Shown: piece after piece, positions 53,935 to 61,796 of the stretch
Numbering within the stretch: position 1 is the stretch's first letter
Layout: each line of letters starts with the position of its first letter
Origin: Modestobacter sp. VKM Ac-2977
GTDB lineage: Bacteria > Actinomycetota > Actinomycetes > Mycobacteriales > Geodermatophilaceae
Reading direction: 5' to 3'
Length of the DNA stretch: 64,000 bases
NCBI RefSeq assembly: GCF_026968045.1
Contig: NZ_JAPVBQ010000001.1
Span: forward strand, 310,001 to 374,000
The notes under the pieces: generated by a model
The model's database searches: none
What the model saw: only the letters and a program-made list of their open reading frames with translations
Told to the model about the DNA's origin: nothing
Position numbers and translations under genes: made by a program

Positions 53935-54273
53935 GTGCCTGCTTACCAAGCGCGTGACGGCTGGGAGGCGTTGGGTGACCCCACCCGGCGCGCGATCGTG
54001 GCCTCGCTCGCCGAGCGGCCGCAGGCCGTCGGCGAGCTCGCCGACGAACTGCCGATCAGCCGGCCGGCCGTGTCCCAGCACCTCAGGGTGCTGAAGGACG
54101 CCGGGCTCGTCACCGACCGCGCAGTCGGCACCCGCCGGGTCTACCGGCTCAGCCCCGAGGGCCTCGGTGCCCTCCGGGACCAGCTCGACACGTTCTGGCA
54201 GCGGGCCCTCGACGGCTACCAGGACATCGCCGAGCCGGACGTCACCGCACGACCGACACAGGAGCAGCCATGA
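53935..54273 (+). CDS. ArsR-family transcriptional regulator
   Basis: This 112-residue ArsR/SmtB-type winged helix has WEALGDPTRRAIVASLAERPQAVGELADELPISRPAVSQHLRVLKDAGLVTDRAVGTRRVYRL. It lacks the CxC metal motif of arsenic or cadmium sensors, so it is of the metal-independent group that pairs with SRPBCC (AHSA1) genes. The GTG start follows a leaderless promoter with an overlapping operator. Its stop overlaps the next ATG (ATGA). Confidence 0.92.
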   Translation: MPAYQARDGWEALGDPTRRAIVASLAERPQAVGELADELPISRPAVSQHLRVLKDAGLVTDRAVGTRRVYRLSPEGLGALRDQLDTFWQRALDGYQDIAEPDVTARPTQEQP

Positions 54274-54752
54274 CCGAGACAGTCGCACTCGTGGTCCGCC
54301 GGCAGATCGTCGTCCACGCACCGATCGACCGGGCCTTCGCGACGTTCACCGAGCGGTTCGGCGACTTCAAGCCACCGGAGCACAACCTGCTCGGGGTGCC
54401 GATCGCCGAGACCGTCTTCGACCCGGAGGTCGGCGGCCACATCACCGACCGGGGCGTCGACGGCAGCGAGTGCCGCTGGGCGCGCGTGCTGGCCTTCGAC
54501 CCGCCGGACCGCGTCGTCTTCAGCTGGGACATCAGCCCGCAGTGGCAGGTTGAGACGGACCCCGAGCGCACCAGTGAGGTCGAGGTCCGGTTCGTCGCCG
54601 AAGGTCCTCAGCTGACCCGGTTGGAGCTGGAGCACCGCCACCTCGACCGGCACGGCGATGGCTGGCAGGCCGTCAGGGACGGGGTGGCCGACGACGCCGG
54701 CTGGCCGCTCTACCTGTCCGGGTACGCCGACCTGGTCCGCGGGAGCAGCTGA
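54270..54752 (+). CDS. SRPBCC/AHSA1-domain protein
   Basis: This 160-residue helix-grip protein of the AHSA1 (activator of Hsp90 ATPase homology) type is the usual partner of ArsR regulators. It has VVRRQIVVHAPIDRAFATFTERFGDFKPPEHNL at the start and the family end DGVADDAGWPLYLSGYADL. It probably binds a hydrophobic ligand; no catalytic role is evident. Coupled to the regulator by ATGA overlap. Confidence 0.88.
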   Translation: MTETVALVVRRQIVVHAPIDRAFATFTERFGDFKPPEHNLLGVPIAETVFDPEVGGHITDRGVDGSECRWARVLAFDPPDRVVFSWDISPQWQVETDPERTSEVEVRFVAEGPQLTRLELEHRHLDRHGDGWQAVRDGVADDAGWPLYLSGYADLVRGSS

Positions 54753-54783
54753 GAGCCGGTTCCCTGTCACCGGGCGGCCGCAG

Positions 54784-54802
54784 GTAGCTTAGGCAAGCCT
54801 CA
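54784..54802 (+). promoter_or_regulatory. DtxR/IdeR-type iron box
   Basis: The 19-bp site GTAGCTTAGGCAAGCCTCA matches the DtxR/IdeR consensus (TTAGG TTAGG CTAACCTAA) at 14 of 19 positions by my count and keeps the core AGGC-AA-GCCT palindrome. It overlaps a TANNNT -10 candidate (TAGCTT, 54785-54790) and lies 79 bp before the binding-protein gene. Iron-dependent repression of the importer is the expected outcome. Confidence 0.6.
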
Positions 54803-54880
54803 GCACGCCTCCGGTGTACGTGCGTCCTCCTGACAGCAGGTCAGGCCGCGCACCCGGACCATCGACAGGGACCCACGATC

Positions 54881-55921
54881 ATGCGCACGTCCTCCAGCCG
54901 GGCGGGCCTCGCCATCGCCGCCGTTCTCGCGCTCACTGCCTGTGGCGCCTCCGAGGTGGTCCCGGAGGCCGAGGTCGCGACCGAGGGCGAGAACGCCACC
55001 GAGTACCCGCTCGTGGTCGACAACTGCGGCGAGTCGATGACCTTCGAGGCCGCCCCGCAGCGGGTCGTCTCCCTCGACCAGGGCTCGACGGAGATCCTCC
55101 TCGCGTTGGGTCTCGAGGACCGGTTGGTCGGCACCGCGTCCTGGACCGACCCGGTCCTGCCCGAGCTCGCCGAGGCCAACGCGTCGGTGTCGCGGCTCGC
55201 CGACAACGCCCCCAGCTACGAGGCCGTGCTCGGCGCCGACCCCGACTTCGTCACGGCCTCCTTCGGCCGGCACTTCCGGCAGGGCGGGGTCGTCGAGCGC
55301 CCCCGGCTGGCCGAGACCGGGATCGACTCCTACCTGTCGACGACGGACTGCGAGGGCGACGTGGTCATCAACGGCGGCGGCACCCGGACCACGCCGCTGG
55401 AGATCGACTCCCTGTACCGGGAGATCCGGGAGCTGGCCGAGATCTTCGACGTCTCCTCCCGCGGGGAGGAGCTCGTCACGGAGCTGCAGGAGCGGGCCGA
55501 CGCCGCGACCGACCGGATCGAGGCCAGCGACCTCACGATGGCCTTCTGGTTCGCCGACACGAAGACCCCCTACGTGGCCGGCGGCCTCGGCTCGGCGAAC
55601 CTGCTGGCCACCACCGTGGGTGCGGAGAACGTCTTCGCCGACCTGGACGACGACTGGCCCGCCGTCGGCTGGGAGACGGTGGTGGAGCGGGACCCGGACG
55701 TGCTGGTCCTCGGCGACCTGCAGCGCGACCGGTTCCCCGGTGACCGGCTGGCCGACAAGGAGGCGTTCCTGGCCTCCGATCCGCTGACCAGCACGATGAC
55801 CGCCGTCCAGCAGGAGGACTACGTCGCGCTGCACGGTGCGGAGATGAACCCCTCGATCCGCTTCGTCGACGCGCTGGAGAAGCTGGCCGACGGCCTGGAC
55901 GAGATCGGGCAGGCACCCTGA
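54881..55921 (+). CDS. ABC transporter substrate-binding lipoprotein (iron-complex type)
   Basis: This 346-residue lipoprotein has lipobox LTAC at Cys21 and a periplasmic-binding protein fold of the FecB/BtuF type. It has VDNCGESMTFEAAPQRVVSLDQGSTEILLALGLEDRLVGTASW, then GADPDFVTASFGRHFRQGG, and VGWETVVERDPDVLVLGD near the end. It captures an iron-siderophore, haem or similar ligand for the permease and ATPase downstream. The upstream iron box favours iron. The related F420-0-type transporter family is an alternative. Confidence 0.88.
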   Translation: MRTSSSRAGLAIAAVLALTACGASEVVPEAEVATEGENATEYPLVVDNCGESMTFEAAPQRVVSLDQGSTEILLALGLEDRLVGTASWTDPVLPELAEANASVSRLADNAPSYEAVLGADPDFVTASFGRHFRQGGVVERPRLAETGIDSYLSTTDCEGDVVINGGGTRTTPLEIDSLYREIRELAEIFDVSSRGEELVTELQERADAATDRIEASDLTMAFWFADTKTPYVAGGLGSANLLATTVGAENVFADLDDDWPAVGWETVVERDPDVLVLGDLQRDRFPGDRLADKEAFLASDPLTSTMTAVQQEDYVALHGAEMNPSIRFVDALEKLADGLDEIGQAP

Positions 55922-56994
55922 CCACCGCGACGACACCCGTCCGGGACGGGACCGGGAGCGGGGCCGGGACGTCCTCGCGCGGCACGCTGCGGGTGGTGCT
56001 GCTCCTCACCGGCGGGATCGTCGCGGTGGCCCTGTCGGTGGGCGCCGCGATCACGCTCGGGCCGGCAGACGTCTCGCTGGTGAACGTGCGGGACGTGCTG
56101 CTCAACCACCTCGGGCTCGCCGACATCCCGGTCCGGGCGGTGAAGAACGCGATCGTCTGGGAGGAGCGGCTGCCACGCGCGCTCACCGCGGCGGCGGCCG
56201 GCGCCGGCCTGGGGATCTGCGGTGCGGTGATGCAGTCCCTGCTGCGCAACCCGCTGGCCGACCCGTTCCTGCTGGGCATCTCCTCCGGCGCCTCCACCGG
56301 CGCGGTGGTGATCGGTGTCCTGGGCGTCGGCGGGTCCGTGCTCGGCCTGTCCGGCGGGGCCTTCATCGGGGCGCTGCTGGCATTCGCCCTGGTCATGCTG
56401 CTGGCCCGGCTGGCCGGCGGGGGCACCGACCGGGTGATCCTGGCGGGCGTGGCCAGCACCCAGCTGTTCTCCGCGCTGACCTCCTTCGTCATCTTCGCCT
56501 TCGCCGACGCCGACGAGACCCGCGGCGTGATGTTCTGGCTGCTGGGCTCGCTGGAGGGCGTCCGGTGGGACGACGTGGCGCTGTGCGCCGTCGTCGTCCT
56601 GGTCGGGATCGCGCTGTGCCTGGCCTACGCGCACGCGCTGGACGCCTTCTCCTTCGGCGACGAGATCGCGGCCTCGCTGGGCATCGCGGTGGCCCGCGTG
56701 CGACTCGGCCTGCTGGTGCTCACCGCACTGATCACCGCGACGCTGGTGAGCGTCACCGGCGCCATCGGCTTCGTCGGCCTGGTGCTGCCGCACGCCGCGC
56801 GGTTCCTGTTCGGGCCCCGGCACGCCGGGTTGATCCCGGCCACCGCGCTGATCGGCGCCGTCTTCATGGTGTGGGTCGACGCCGTCTCCCGGGTGGCGTT
56901 CCAGCCCACGCCGCTGCCGGTCGGGGTCGGGACGGCGCTGGTGGGCGTGCCGGCCTTCGTGCTGATCCTGGTGCGGAAGCGGCGGGGCCAGTGA
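55918..56994 (+). CDS. FecCD-type ABC transporter permease
   Basis: This 358-residue permease of the BtuC/FecCD family has about ten spans. It has WEERLPRALTAAAAGAGLGICGAVMQSLLRNPLADPFLLGISSGAS, a sequence highly typical of the family. Later come GVASTQLFSALTSFVIFAFADADETRGVMFWLLGSL and TGAIGFVGLVLPHAARFLFGPRH. The CTG at 55918 overlaps the upstream TGA and adds a 25-residue cytoplasmic lead (TTATTPVRDGTGSGAGT) that ends in the basic SSRGTLRVV before span 1. GTG 55993 is the only conventional alternative and would start at the first span. Confidence 0.88.
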   Translation: MTTATTPVRDGTGSGAGTSSRGTLRVVLLLTGGIVAVALSVGAAITLGPADVSLVNVRDVLLNHLGLADIPVRAVKNAIVWEERLPRALTAAAAGAGLGICGAVMQSLLRNPLADPFLLGISSGASTGAVVIGVLGVGGSVLGLSGGAFIGALLAFALVMLLARLAGGGTDRVILAGVASTQLFSALTSFVIFAFADADETRGVMFWLLGSLEGVRWDDVALCAVVVLVGIALCLAYAHALDAFSFGDEIAASLGIAVARVRLGLLVLTALITATLVSVTGAIGFVGLVLPHAARFLFGPRHAGLIPATALIGAVFMVWVDAVSRVAFQPTPLPVGVGTALVGVPAFVLILVRKRRGQ

Positions 56995-57806
56995 CCCTCC
57001 AGGCGGACCGGGTCGTGTGGCACCGCGGCGGCAGGCTCGTCGTCGACGAGGTCACCCTGCGCCCGGCTCCCGGGACGACGATCGGGCTGCTGGGGCCGAA
57101 CGGCTCGGGCAAGTCCTCCCTGCTGCGGCTGCTCAACGGCACCGCCAGGCCCGAGTCCGGGGTCGTCACCCTCGACGGCGCCGAGCTCAGCTCCCTCGCC
57201 CGGCGCGACATCGCCCGGGCCGTGGCCGTGGTGAGCCAGCACGCCGACACGGACGTCGACATCCGCGTCCGGGACGTCGTGCGGCTCGGCCGGATCCCGC
57301 ACCGCGGCTCCTTCGGCACCGCCTCGGCGACCCGCGACGAGGAGGCCGTCGCCGATGCGCTGCGGCACACCGGGCTGACCGACAAGGCCGACCAGCGCTG
57401 GCACACCCTCTCCGGCGGAGAGCGTCAGCGCGCCCACATCGCCCGCGCGCTGGCCCAGGAGCCGCGGGAGCTGCTGCTGGACGAGCCGACCAACCACCTG
57501 GACATCCGCCACCAGCTGGAGCTGCTGTCGCTGGTCTCGCGGCTGCCGGTCACCAGCGTCATCGCCCTGCACGACCTCAACCTCGCGGCGACCTTCTGCG
57601 ACGAGGTGATCATCCTGGAGCGCGGCCGGGCGGTGGCCGCTGGGCCGCCGCGGGAGGTGCTCACCGCGGAGCTCATCGCCCGGGTCTACGGCGTGCGGGC
57701 CCGGGTGGGCGTGGACGAGCGGGGACGGCTCACCGTGCTGTTCGAGCCCGGCCCGCTCGAGTCCTCGGACGAGCTGACCCCGGAGGACGCACCACCCGCC
57801 TGGTGA
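56991..57806 (+). CDS. FecE-type ABC transporter ATP-binding protein
   Basis: This 271-residue ATPase of the BtuD/FecE family has Walker A GPNGSGKSSLLRLLNG near residue 36, Q-loop VSQHADTDVDIRVRDVV, signature LSGGERQRAHIARALAQ, Walker B LLLDEPTNHLD and the switch His in IALHDLNLAATFCDEV. The GTG overlaps the permease stop (GTGA). With the preceding two genes it forms a complete iron-complex importer. Confidence 0.93.
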   Translation: MTLQADRVVWHRGGRLVVDEVTLRPAPGTTIGLLGPNGSGKSSLLRLLNGTARPESGVVTLDGAELSSLARRDIARAVAVVSQHADTDVDIRVRDVVRLGRIPHRGSFGTASATRDEEAVADALRHTGLTDKADQRWHTLSGGERQRAHIARALAQEPRELLLDEPTNHLDIRHQLELLSLVSRLPVTSVIALHDLNLAATFCDEVIILERGRAVAAGPPREVLTAELIARVYGVRARVGVDERGRLTVLFEPGPLESSDELTPEDAPPAW

Positions 57807-57916
57807 CCCGGCGTCACCGGCCGGGAGATCGTCCACCCGAAAGTGCTCAAGCAGTCCGTTCACCCGGTCGATCTACTGGTTGTCAGTCGATGACCCACAG
57901 TGAGCGGAGTCCGAAC

Positions 57917-58627
57917 GTGTCCACCCCCATGGCCAGCACCCCCCGCGGCGTCACCCGCGTCCTGATCCTCGCCGACGCCCCGGTCCTGCGCCGTGGGCTG
58001 GTCGGCATGATCAACGAGACCGCCGGCATGCAGGCGGTGGGCACCCCGGGGGAGCCGCGCCGCGCGCTGACCCTGGCCGAGTCCGCTCGGCCGGACGCGG
58101 TGGTGGTGGAGCTGGGCACCGGCCGGGCCGCGACCCTGAACGCCGTCCGGGACCTGCGTCGCCGGTTCCCGCAGCTGGCCGTCGTGGCGCTGGCGACGTC
58201 GGAGGACCCGGGTGTGGTGAACGAGGCGCTGGCCGCCGGCGTCCGCAGCTACCTGCTGATGAACACCTCCCCGACCCTGCTGGGCTGGGCCGTGCTCGCC
58301 GCGCGGGCCGGGCGCACCGTGGTCGACCCGCAGATCCGTCGCGGGGAGGGCTCGGCGGAGCCGGTGTCGCGGGAGCTGACCCCGGAGGTGCCGCTGACCC
58401 GCCGGGAGTCCGACGTGCTCGACGAGCTGCTCCAGGGCCAGTCGAACCGGGCGATCGGGAAGAACCTGTTCATCTCCGAGGACACCGTGAAGTCCCACGT
58501 CAAGGCCATCCTGCGCAAGCTCGGCGCCCGCGACCGGGCCCACGCCGTCTCCCTGGTGCTCTCGGCACGCAACCCCGGCTGCAGCTGCGGCGCCCACCGG
58601 CTCACCGAGGCCCCGGCCGACGTCTGA
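57917..58627 (+). CDS. LuxR-family regulator with atypical receiver domain
   Basis: This 236-residue protein has the NarL/FixJ architecture: a receiver-like domain (residues 15-130) and a LuxR helix-turn-helix (VPLTRRESDVLDELLQGQSNRAIGKNLFISEDTVKSHVKAILRKLGARDRAHAV, about 162-215). The receiver lacks the usual phosphorylation set: the acidic pair is LADAP, the phospho-acceptor Asp is replaced by Glu in AVVVELGTG, and the conserved Lys is Met in SYLLMNTSP. It is therefore probably phosphorylation-independent. The tail carries GCSCGAH. GTG 57917 is chosen for its GGAG seven bases upstream; ATG 57890 is possible. No partner kinase is nearby. Confidence 0.88.
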   Translation: MSTPMASTPRGVTRVLILADAPVLRRGLVGMINETAGMQAVGTPGEPRRALTLAESARPDAVVVELGTGRAATLNAVRDLRRRFPQLAVVALATSEDPGVVNEALAAGVRSYLLMNTSPTLLGWAVLAARAGRTVVDPQIRRGEGSAEPVSRELTPEVPLTRRESDVLDELLQGQSNRAIGKNLFISEDTVKSHVKAILRKLGARDRAHAVSLVLSARNPGCSCGAHRLTEAPADV

Positions 58628-58665
58628 CCGGAGCCGACGCCACGGCCGGCGGGCAGATCCGGGAC

Positions 58666-58671
58666 TACCGT
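58666..58671 (+). promoter_or_regulatory. Probable -10 of the 58679 gene
   Basis: TACCGT fits TANNNT and lies seven bases before the ATG at 58679, again a leaderless arrangement. No clear -35 is seen. Confidence 0.35.
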
Positions 58672-58678
58672 TCCGGGC

Positions 58679-59059
58679 ATGGTCGGCATCCTGGCGGCTG
58701 CGCTGCTCATCCTCGTGCTGGCCGGACTCGTGGCCTGGGCGATGTCGGTGCCGCAGGCCTCGGTGACCGGCCCGGCGGGCTGGCGGCTGCCCCCGCGCGA
58801 GCGGGCGCGCCAGCAGTCGGCTCTCGCCGCGGCCCGTTGGACGGTCGGCCACGACGAGGTCGACGGCGTCACCCGCGTGCTCCTGCAGCGCACCTGCATC
58901 GGCCTGGACGGGCGGCCCGACGTGCTGGAGGAGCGGGTCTTCGACAGCTTCCCGGCGCACGACCCGTTGTGGGAGGCCCGCTTCACCGAGGCGATGGCCA
59001 ACGCCCGGTTCCGCGCCCGCTACCTCAACACCGAGGAGGGGCACCCGGAGCAGCCGTAG
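58679..59059 (+). CDS. Small membrane-anchored protein, unknown function
   Basis: This 126-residue protein has one N-terminal span (GILAAALLILVLAGLVAWAMSV, residues 3-24) and a soluble rest. I recognise no family. Visible blocks are a basic helix LPPRERARQQSALAAARWTVGHDEVDGVTRVLLQRTC, then DVLEERVFDSFPAHDPLWEARFTEAMANARFRARYLN. Probably anchored with a cytoplasmic or extracellular domain of about 100 residues. A TANNNT element sits seven bases before the start. Confidence 0.7.
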   Translation: MVGILAAALLILVLAGLVAWAMSVPQASVTGPAGWRLPPRERARQQSALAAARWTVGHDEVDGVTRVLLQRTCIGLDGRPDVLEERVFDSFPAHDPLWEARFTEAMANARFRARYLNTEEGHPEQP

Positions 59060-59083
59060 CGCCCGAGGCGGAGGATGGGGGCC

Positions 59084-59530
59084 ATGGGTCAGGTCGTCGC
59101 CACCGCAGAACAGCTCGTCCACGCACCGGCGGACGTCGTCCGTGCGGCGCTCGCCGACTACGAGGTCACCCGCCCGAAGGTGCTGCCCGAGCAGTACAGC
59201 GAGTACCGGGTCGACGCCGGTGGCCAGGGCGCGGGCACGAAGGTGCACTGGCGCCTGCAGGCCACCTCCAAGCGGGTGCGTGAGCAGGACGTCGTCGTCA
59301 CCGCAGGCGCCGACGGTGCCCTGGTGGAGCGCGACGCGAATTCCAGCATGGTCACCACCTGGACCGTGCACCCGGCCGACGCCGGGTCGAGCACCGTGCG
59401 CGCCCGCACCACCTGGACCGGCGCGAGCGGCATCGGCGGCTTCTTCGAGCGCACCTTCGCGCCCAAGGGCCTCGCCCGCATCCAGGGCGCGATGCTGACG
59501 CGACTGGACCAGGAGCTCGCCACCCGCTGA
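59084..59530 (+). CDS. SRPBCC family protein
   Basis: This 148-residue helix-grip fold protein of the polyketide-cyclase/SRPBCC type has VVATAEQLVHAPADVVRAALADYEVTRPKVLPEQYSEYRVDAGGQGAGTKVHWRL at the start and the long final helix GLARIQGAMLTRLDQELA. It should bind a hydrophobic ligand; no catalytic role is visible. ATG 59084 has GGAGG eight bases upstream; an ATG three codons earlier overlaps that site. Confidence 0.85.
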   Translation: MGQVVATAEQLVHAPADVVRAALADYEVTRPKVLPEQYSEYRVDAGGQGAGTKVHWRLQATSKRVREQDVVVTAGADGALVERDANSSMVTTWTVHPADAGSSTVRARTTWTGASGIGGFFERTFAPKGLARIQGAMLTRLDQELATR

Positions 59531-59543
59531 CACGCAGCAGCGG

Positions 59544-60548
59544 TCAGGTCGAGGTGCCGGGCCAGTCGTAACTGGCCGCCGTGATCCGCCGGGACAGCTC
59601 GTCGCGCAGCTCGGCGCAGTCCGCGGTCTGCTCGGCGAGCCGGGCCGGGTCCACCGCCAGGCCCAGTCGACCGGCCTCCGCGGCGTCCAGTGCCGGCGCC
59701 GGGGTTGCCTGCTCACCACCGGCCGTGGGGGCGTGGGTGACGTACTGCTGCACGGCGGACAGCACCGACCGGCGGACGCCGGGCGGCGGTCGGTCGGCCG
59801 GGTCGGTCGCAGCGGACAGCACCAGCACCGCGTCGAGCAGCACCGCGACCGCCGGTGCGGTGCCCAGCTCCGGCGACCGCGGGCGGTAGGCGTGCAGCAG
59901 GGGATAGGCCCGGTGCTGCTGCCCCACCGTCGTGAGCGTCGAGGACAGCGACGACAGGGACACCACGGCCGGGAACGACGTCCCGGACGAGGTCAGGCCG
60001 GACGCCACCTCGGGGCCGGTGCTGCCGAACCCGGTGACCTGGGAGGCGAAGCTGCGCTTGCCGACGACCGCGGAGATCACCGAGGTCAGGTACGAGACCC
60101 CCAGCGTGATCAGCAGCATGCCGCTGAGCGCGGAGGCCATGGTGGCCAGCTGGAAGCCCGCCCCGGCCGGTTGGTAGCCGCCGTTGCCGAGGGTGGCGAC
60201 GTTGTAGCCGGCGAAGTAGAACCGCTCCCACACCGAGGCCGGCGCGCCGCTCGAGGAGCCGACCACCGCCTCGTCGTCGCCGAGGAAGACCAGGGACCAG
60301 CCCACCCAGAGCAGGGTGAACCAGGACCCGAGGGTCGCCCCGATCAGGACCACGCCGGGGCCGCCCACGAACCGCACCGGGGCCGAGTCCGCCACCGCGG
60401 GCCGCCGGGTCAGCCGCCACGCGACGCGGGTGAGCACCTGGGTCAGTGGCCCGGGGCCGCTGGCCACCGCCAGCGTGGTCCGCACCTCGTCGACCACGGC
60501 GAACGCCACGATGGCCAGGCCGATGACGTCCCACCACCACCCGGTCAT
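59544..60548 (-). CDS. Potassium-channel-like membrane protein
   Basis: This 334-residue protein has a first span at residues 5-22 (DVIGLAIVAFAVVDEVRTTL) and a second span at about 60-85 (VLIGATLGSWFTLLWVGWSLVFLGD). A pore-like helix and filter follow (WERFYFAGYNVATLGNGGYQPAG, near 120), then a third span (LSGMLLITLGVSYLTSVISAVV). The order fits an ion-channel (Ion_trans_2-like) pore with the unusual filter TLGNG in place of T-V/L-G-Y/F-G. The C-terminal 170 residues form an Ala-rich cytoplasmic helical domain. Ion selectivity cannot be assumed. Confidence 0.75.
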   Translation of the reverse strand: MTGWWWDVIGLAIVAFAVVDEVRTTLAVASGPGPLTQVLTRVAWRLTRRPAVADSAPVRFVGGPGVVLIGATLGSWFTLLWVGWSLVFLGDDEAVVGSSSGAPASVWERFYFAGYNVATLGNGGYQPAGAGFQLATMASALSGMLLITLGVSYLTSVISAVVGKRSFASQVTGFGSTGPEVASGLTSSGTSFPAVVSLSSLSSTLTTVGQQHRAYPLLHAYRPRSPELGTAPAVAVLLDAVLVLSAATDPADRPPPGVRRSVLSAVQQYVTHAPTAGGEQATPAPALDAAEAGRLGLAVDPARLAEQTADCAELRDELSRRITAASYDWPGTST

Positions 60549-60727
60549 CGGGCACCCGGCCGGTGGTCGGTGGTGCGGTCGAGCAGGGGTGCGAAGACGG
60601 CGGGCCTCCTCGGTCGGGCCCACGGAGGCCTGGCGGACGGGAACTCTGGGACAAGGGTGACCGGGCAGGCGGTCGGCTACACACGCCGATCGCGGCGCAT
60701 CCCCCGTCGGGCAGGGACGATGGGGGA

Positions 60728-61573
60728 GTGACCGCAGCGACCCCCACCGTCGAGGGCCTCTCCGAGCTCGCCGACCTGCTCGCCGACGGTGGCGCCGTCG
60801 TCCTCTCCGGTGCCGGGCTGTCCACCGACTCCGGCATCCCCGACTACCGCGGTGCCACCGGCTCGCTGCGCCGGCACACGCCGATGACCTACCAGACCTT
60901 CACCCGTGACCCCCACGGCCGGCACCGCTACTGGGCGCGCAGCTACGTCGGCTGGCGGCAGATCGAGCGGGCCCGCCCCAACGTCGGGCACCGCGCGGTC
61001 GCGGCGCTGCAGCAGGCCGGTGCGGTCGGCGAGGTCATCACCCAGAACGTCGACGGGCTGCACCAGGCCGGGGGAGCCCGCGACGTCCTCGAGCTGCACG
61101 GCGGGCTGGACCGCACCGTCTGCCTGGCCTGCGGTGACATGGCCTCCCGTGCCGACCTCGACGTCCGGCTGCGGGCGGTCAACCCCGGGTTCCGGCCCGA
61201 GCCGACCGACGAGGTCAACCCCGACGGCGACGTCGAGCTGCCCGAGGAGGCGCTCGACGGGTTCGTGATGGTCGACTGCCTGGCCTGCGGCGGAGGGCCG
61301 CTCAAGCCCGACGTGGTCTTCTTCGGCGAGACCGTGCCCCGCGACCGCGTCGACGCCTGCTTCGCCCTGGTCGACGACGCCCGGTCACTGCTGGTCCTCG
61401 GCTCGTCGTTGACCGTGATGAGCGGCTACCGGTTCGTCATCGCCGCCGCCAAGCGTGGCATCCCGGTCGCCATCGTCAACTCCGGGTCCACCCGCGGGGA
61501 CGCGAAGGCCACGCTCAAGGTCGACGCGCCGCTGGGTGCGGTGCTGCCCGAGCTGGCCCGCCGGCTGGCATGA
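60728..61573 (+). CDS. NAD-dependent protein deacetylase (sirtuin)
   Basis: This 281-residue Sir2-family enzyme removes acyl groups from lysines using NAD. Motifs: [15 protein letters not shown] near residue 30, [12 protein letters not shown] near 105, catalytic His in LELHGGL near 122, zinc cysteines CLACGD and CLACGGG, and [21 protein letters not shown] near the end. The insertion between Cys pairs is longer than in minimal bacterial forms. GTG 60728 directly follows a GGGGGA stretch. Its stop overlaps the start of a 49-residue protein (ATGA). Confidence 0.93.
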   Translation: MTAATPTVEGLSELADLLADGGAVVLSGAGLSTDSGIPDYRGATGSLRRHTPMTYQTFTRDPHGRHRYWARSYVGWRQIERARPNVGHRAVAALQQAGAVGEVITQNVDGLHQAGGARDVLELHGGLDRTVCLACGDMASRADLDVRLRAVNPGFRPEPTDEVNPDGDVELPEEALDGFVMVDCLACGGGPLKPDVVFFGETVPRDRVDACFALVDDARSLLVLGSSLTVMSGYRFVIAAAKRGIPVAIVNSGSTRGDAKATLKVDAPLGAVLPELARRLA

Positions 61574-61719
61574 CCCGCGAGGTCGAGCACACCGAGGACG
61601 GCCGCTGGGTGCAGCTGGCCAAGACCGGGCTGGGGGAGCGCGGCACTGCCTGGTGGGAGCAGGACGACGCCGAGCGCCGGACCCGCTGGGAGACTGCACT
61701 CCGCGCGCTCGACACCTGA
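61570..61719 (+). CDS. Small 49-residue protein coupled to the sirtuin
   Basis: The ATG at 61570 overlaps the sirtuin TGA (ATGA) and opens a 49-codon frame with GC-rich third positions. The product is very charged and Trp-rich ([20 protein letters not shown], then AWWEQDDAERRTRWETALRAL). Four-base coupling and normal codon bias argue that it is real. I recognise no family. A palindrome copy overlaps its stop codon. It may assist or modulate the sirtuin, but that is inference from position only. Confidence 0.65.
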   Translation: MTREVEHTEDGRWVQLAKTGLGERGTAWWEQDDAERRTRWETALRALDT

Positions 61720-61747
61720 GGGGCCGAAGTCGCGACTTTGGCCCCTC
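61718..61747. repeat. Dispersed palindrome, copy D (terminator-like)
   Basis: Nearly symmetrical over 30 bp: GAGGGGCCGAAGTCG (61718-61732) with CGACTTTGGCCCCTC (61733-61747), one mismatched pair. It overlaps the stop codon of the 49-residue protein and matches copy C in its inner 26 bp with one change. Confidence 0.75.
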
Positions 61748-61796
61748 GATCGGCCGGGAGGTTGGCCATCGGCCGGCCCGGGCAGGAAGGGCGGCG

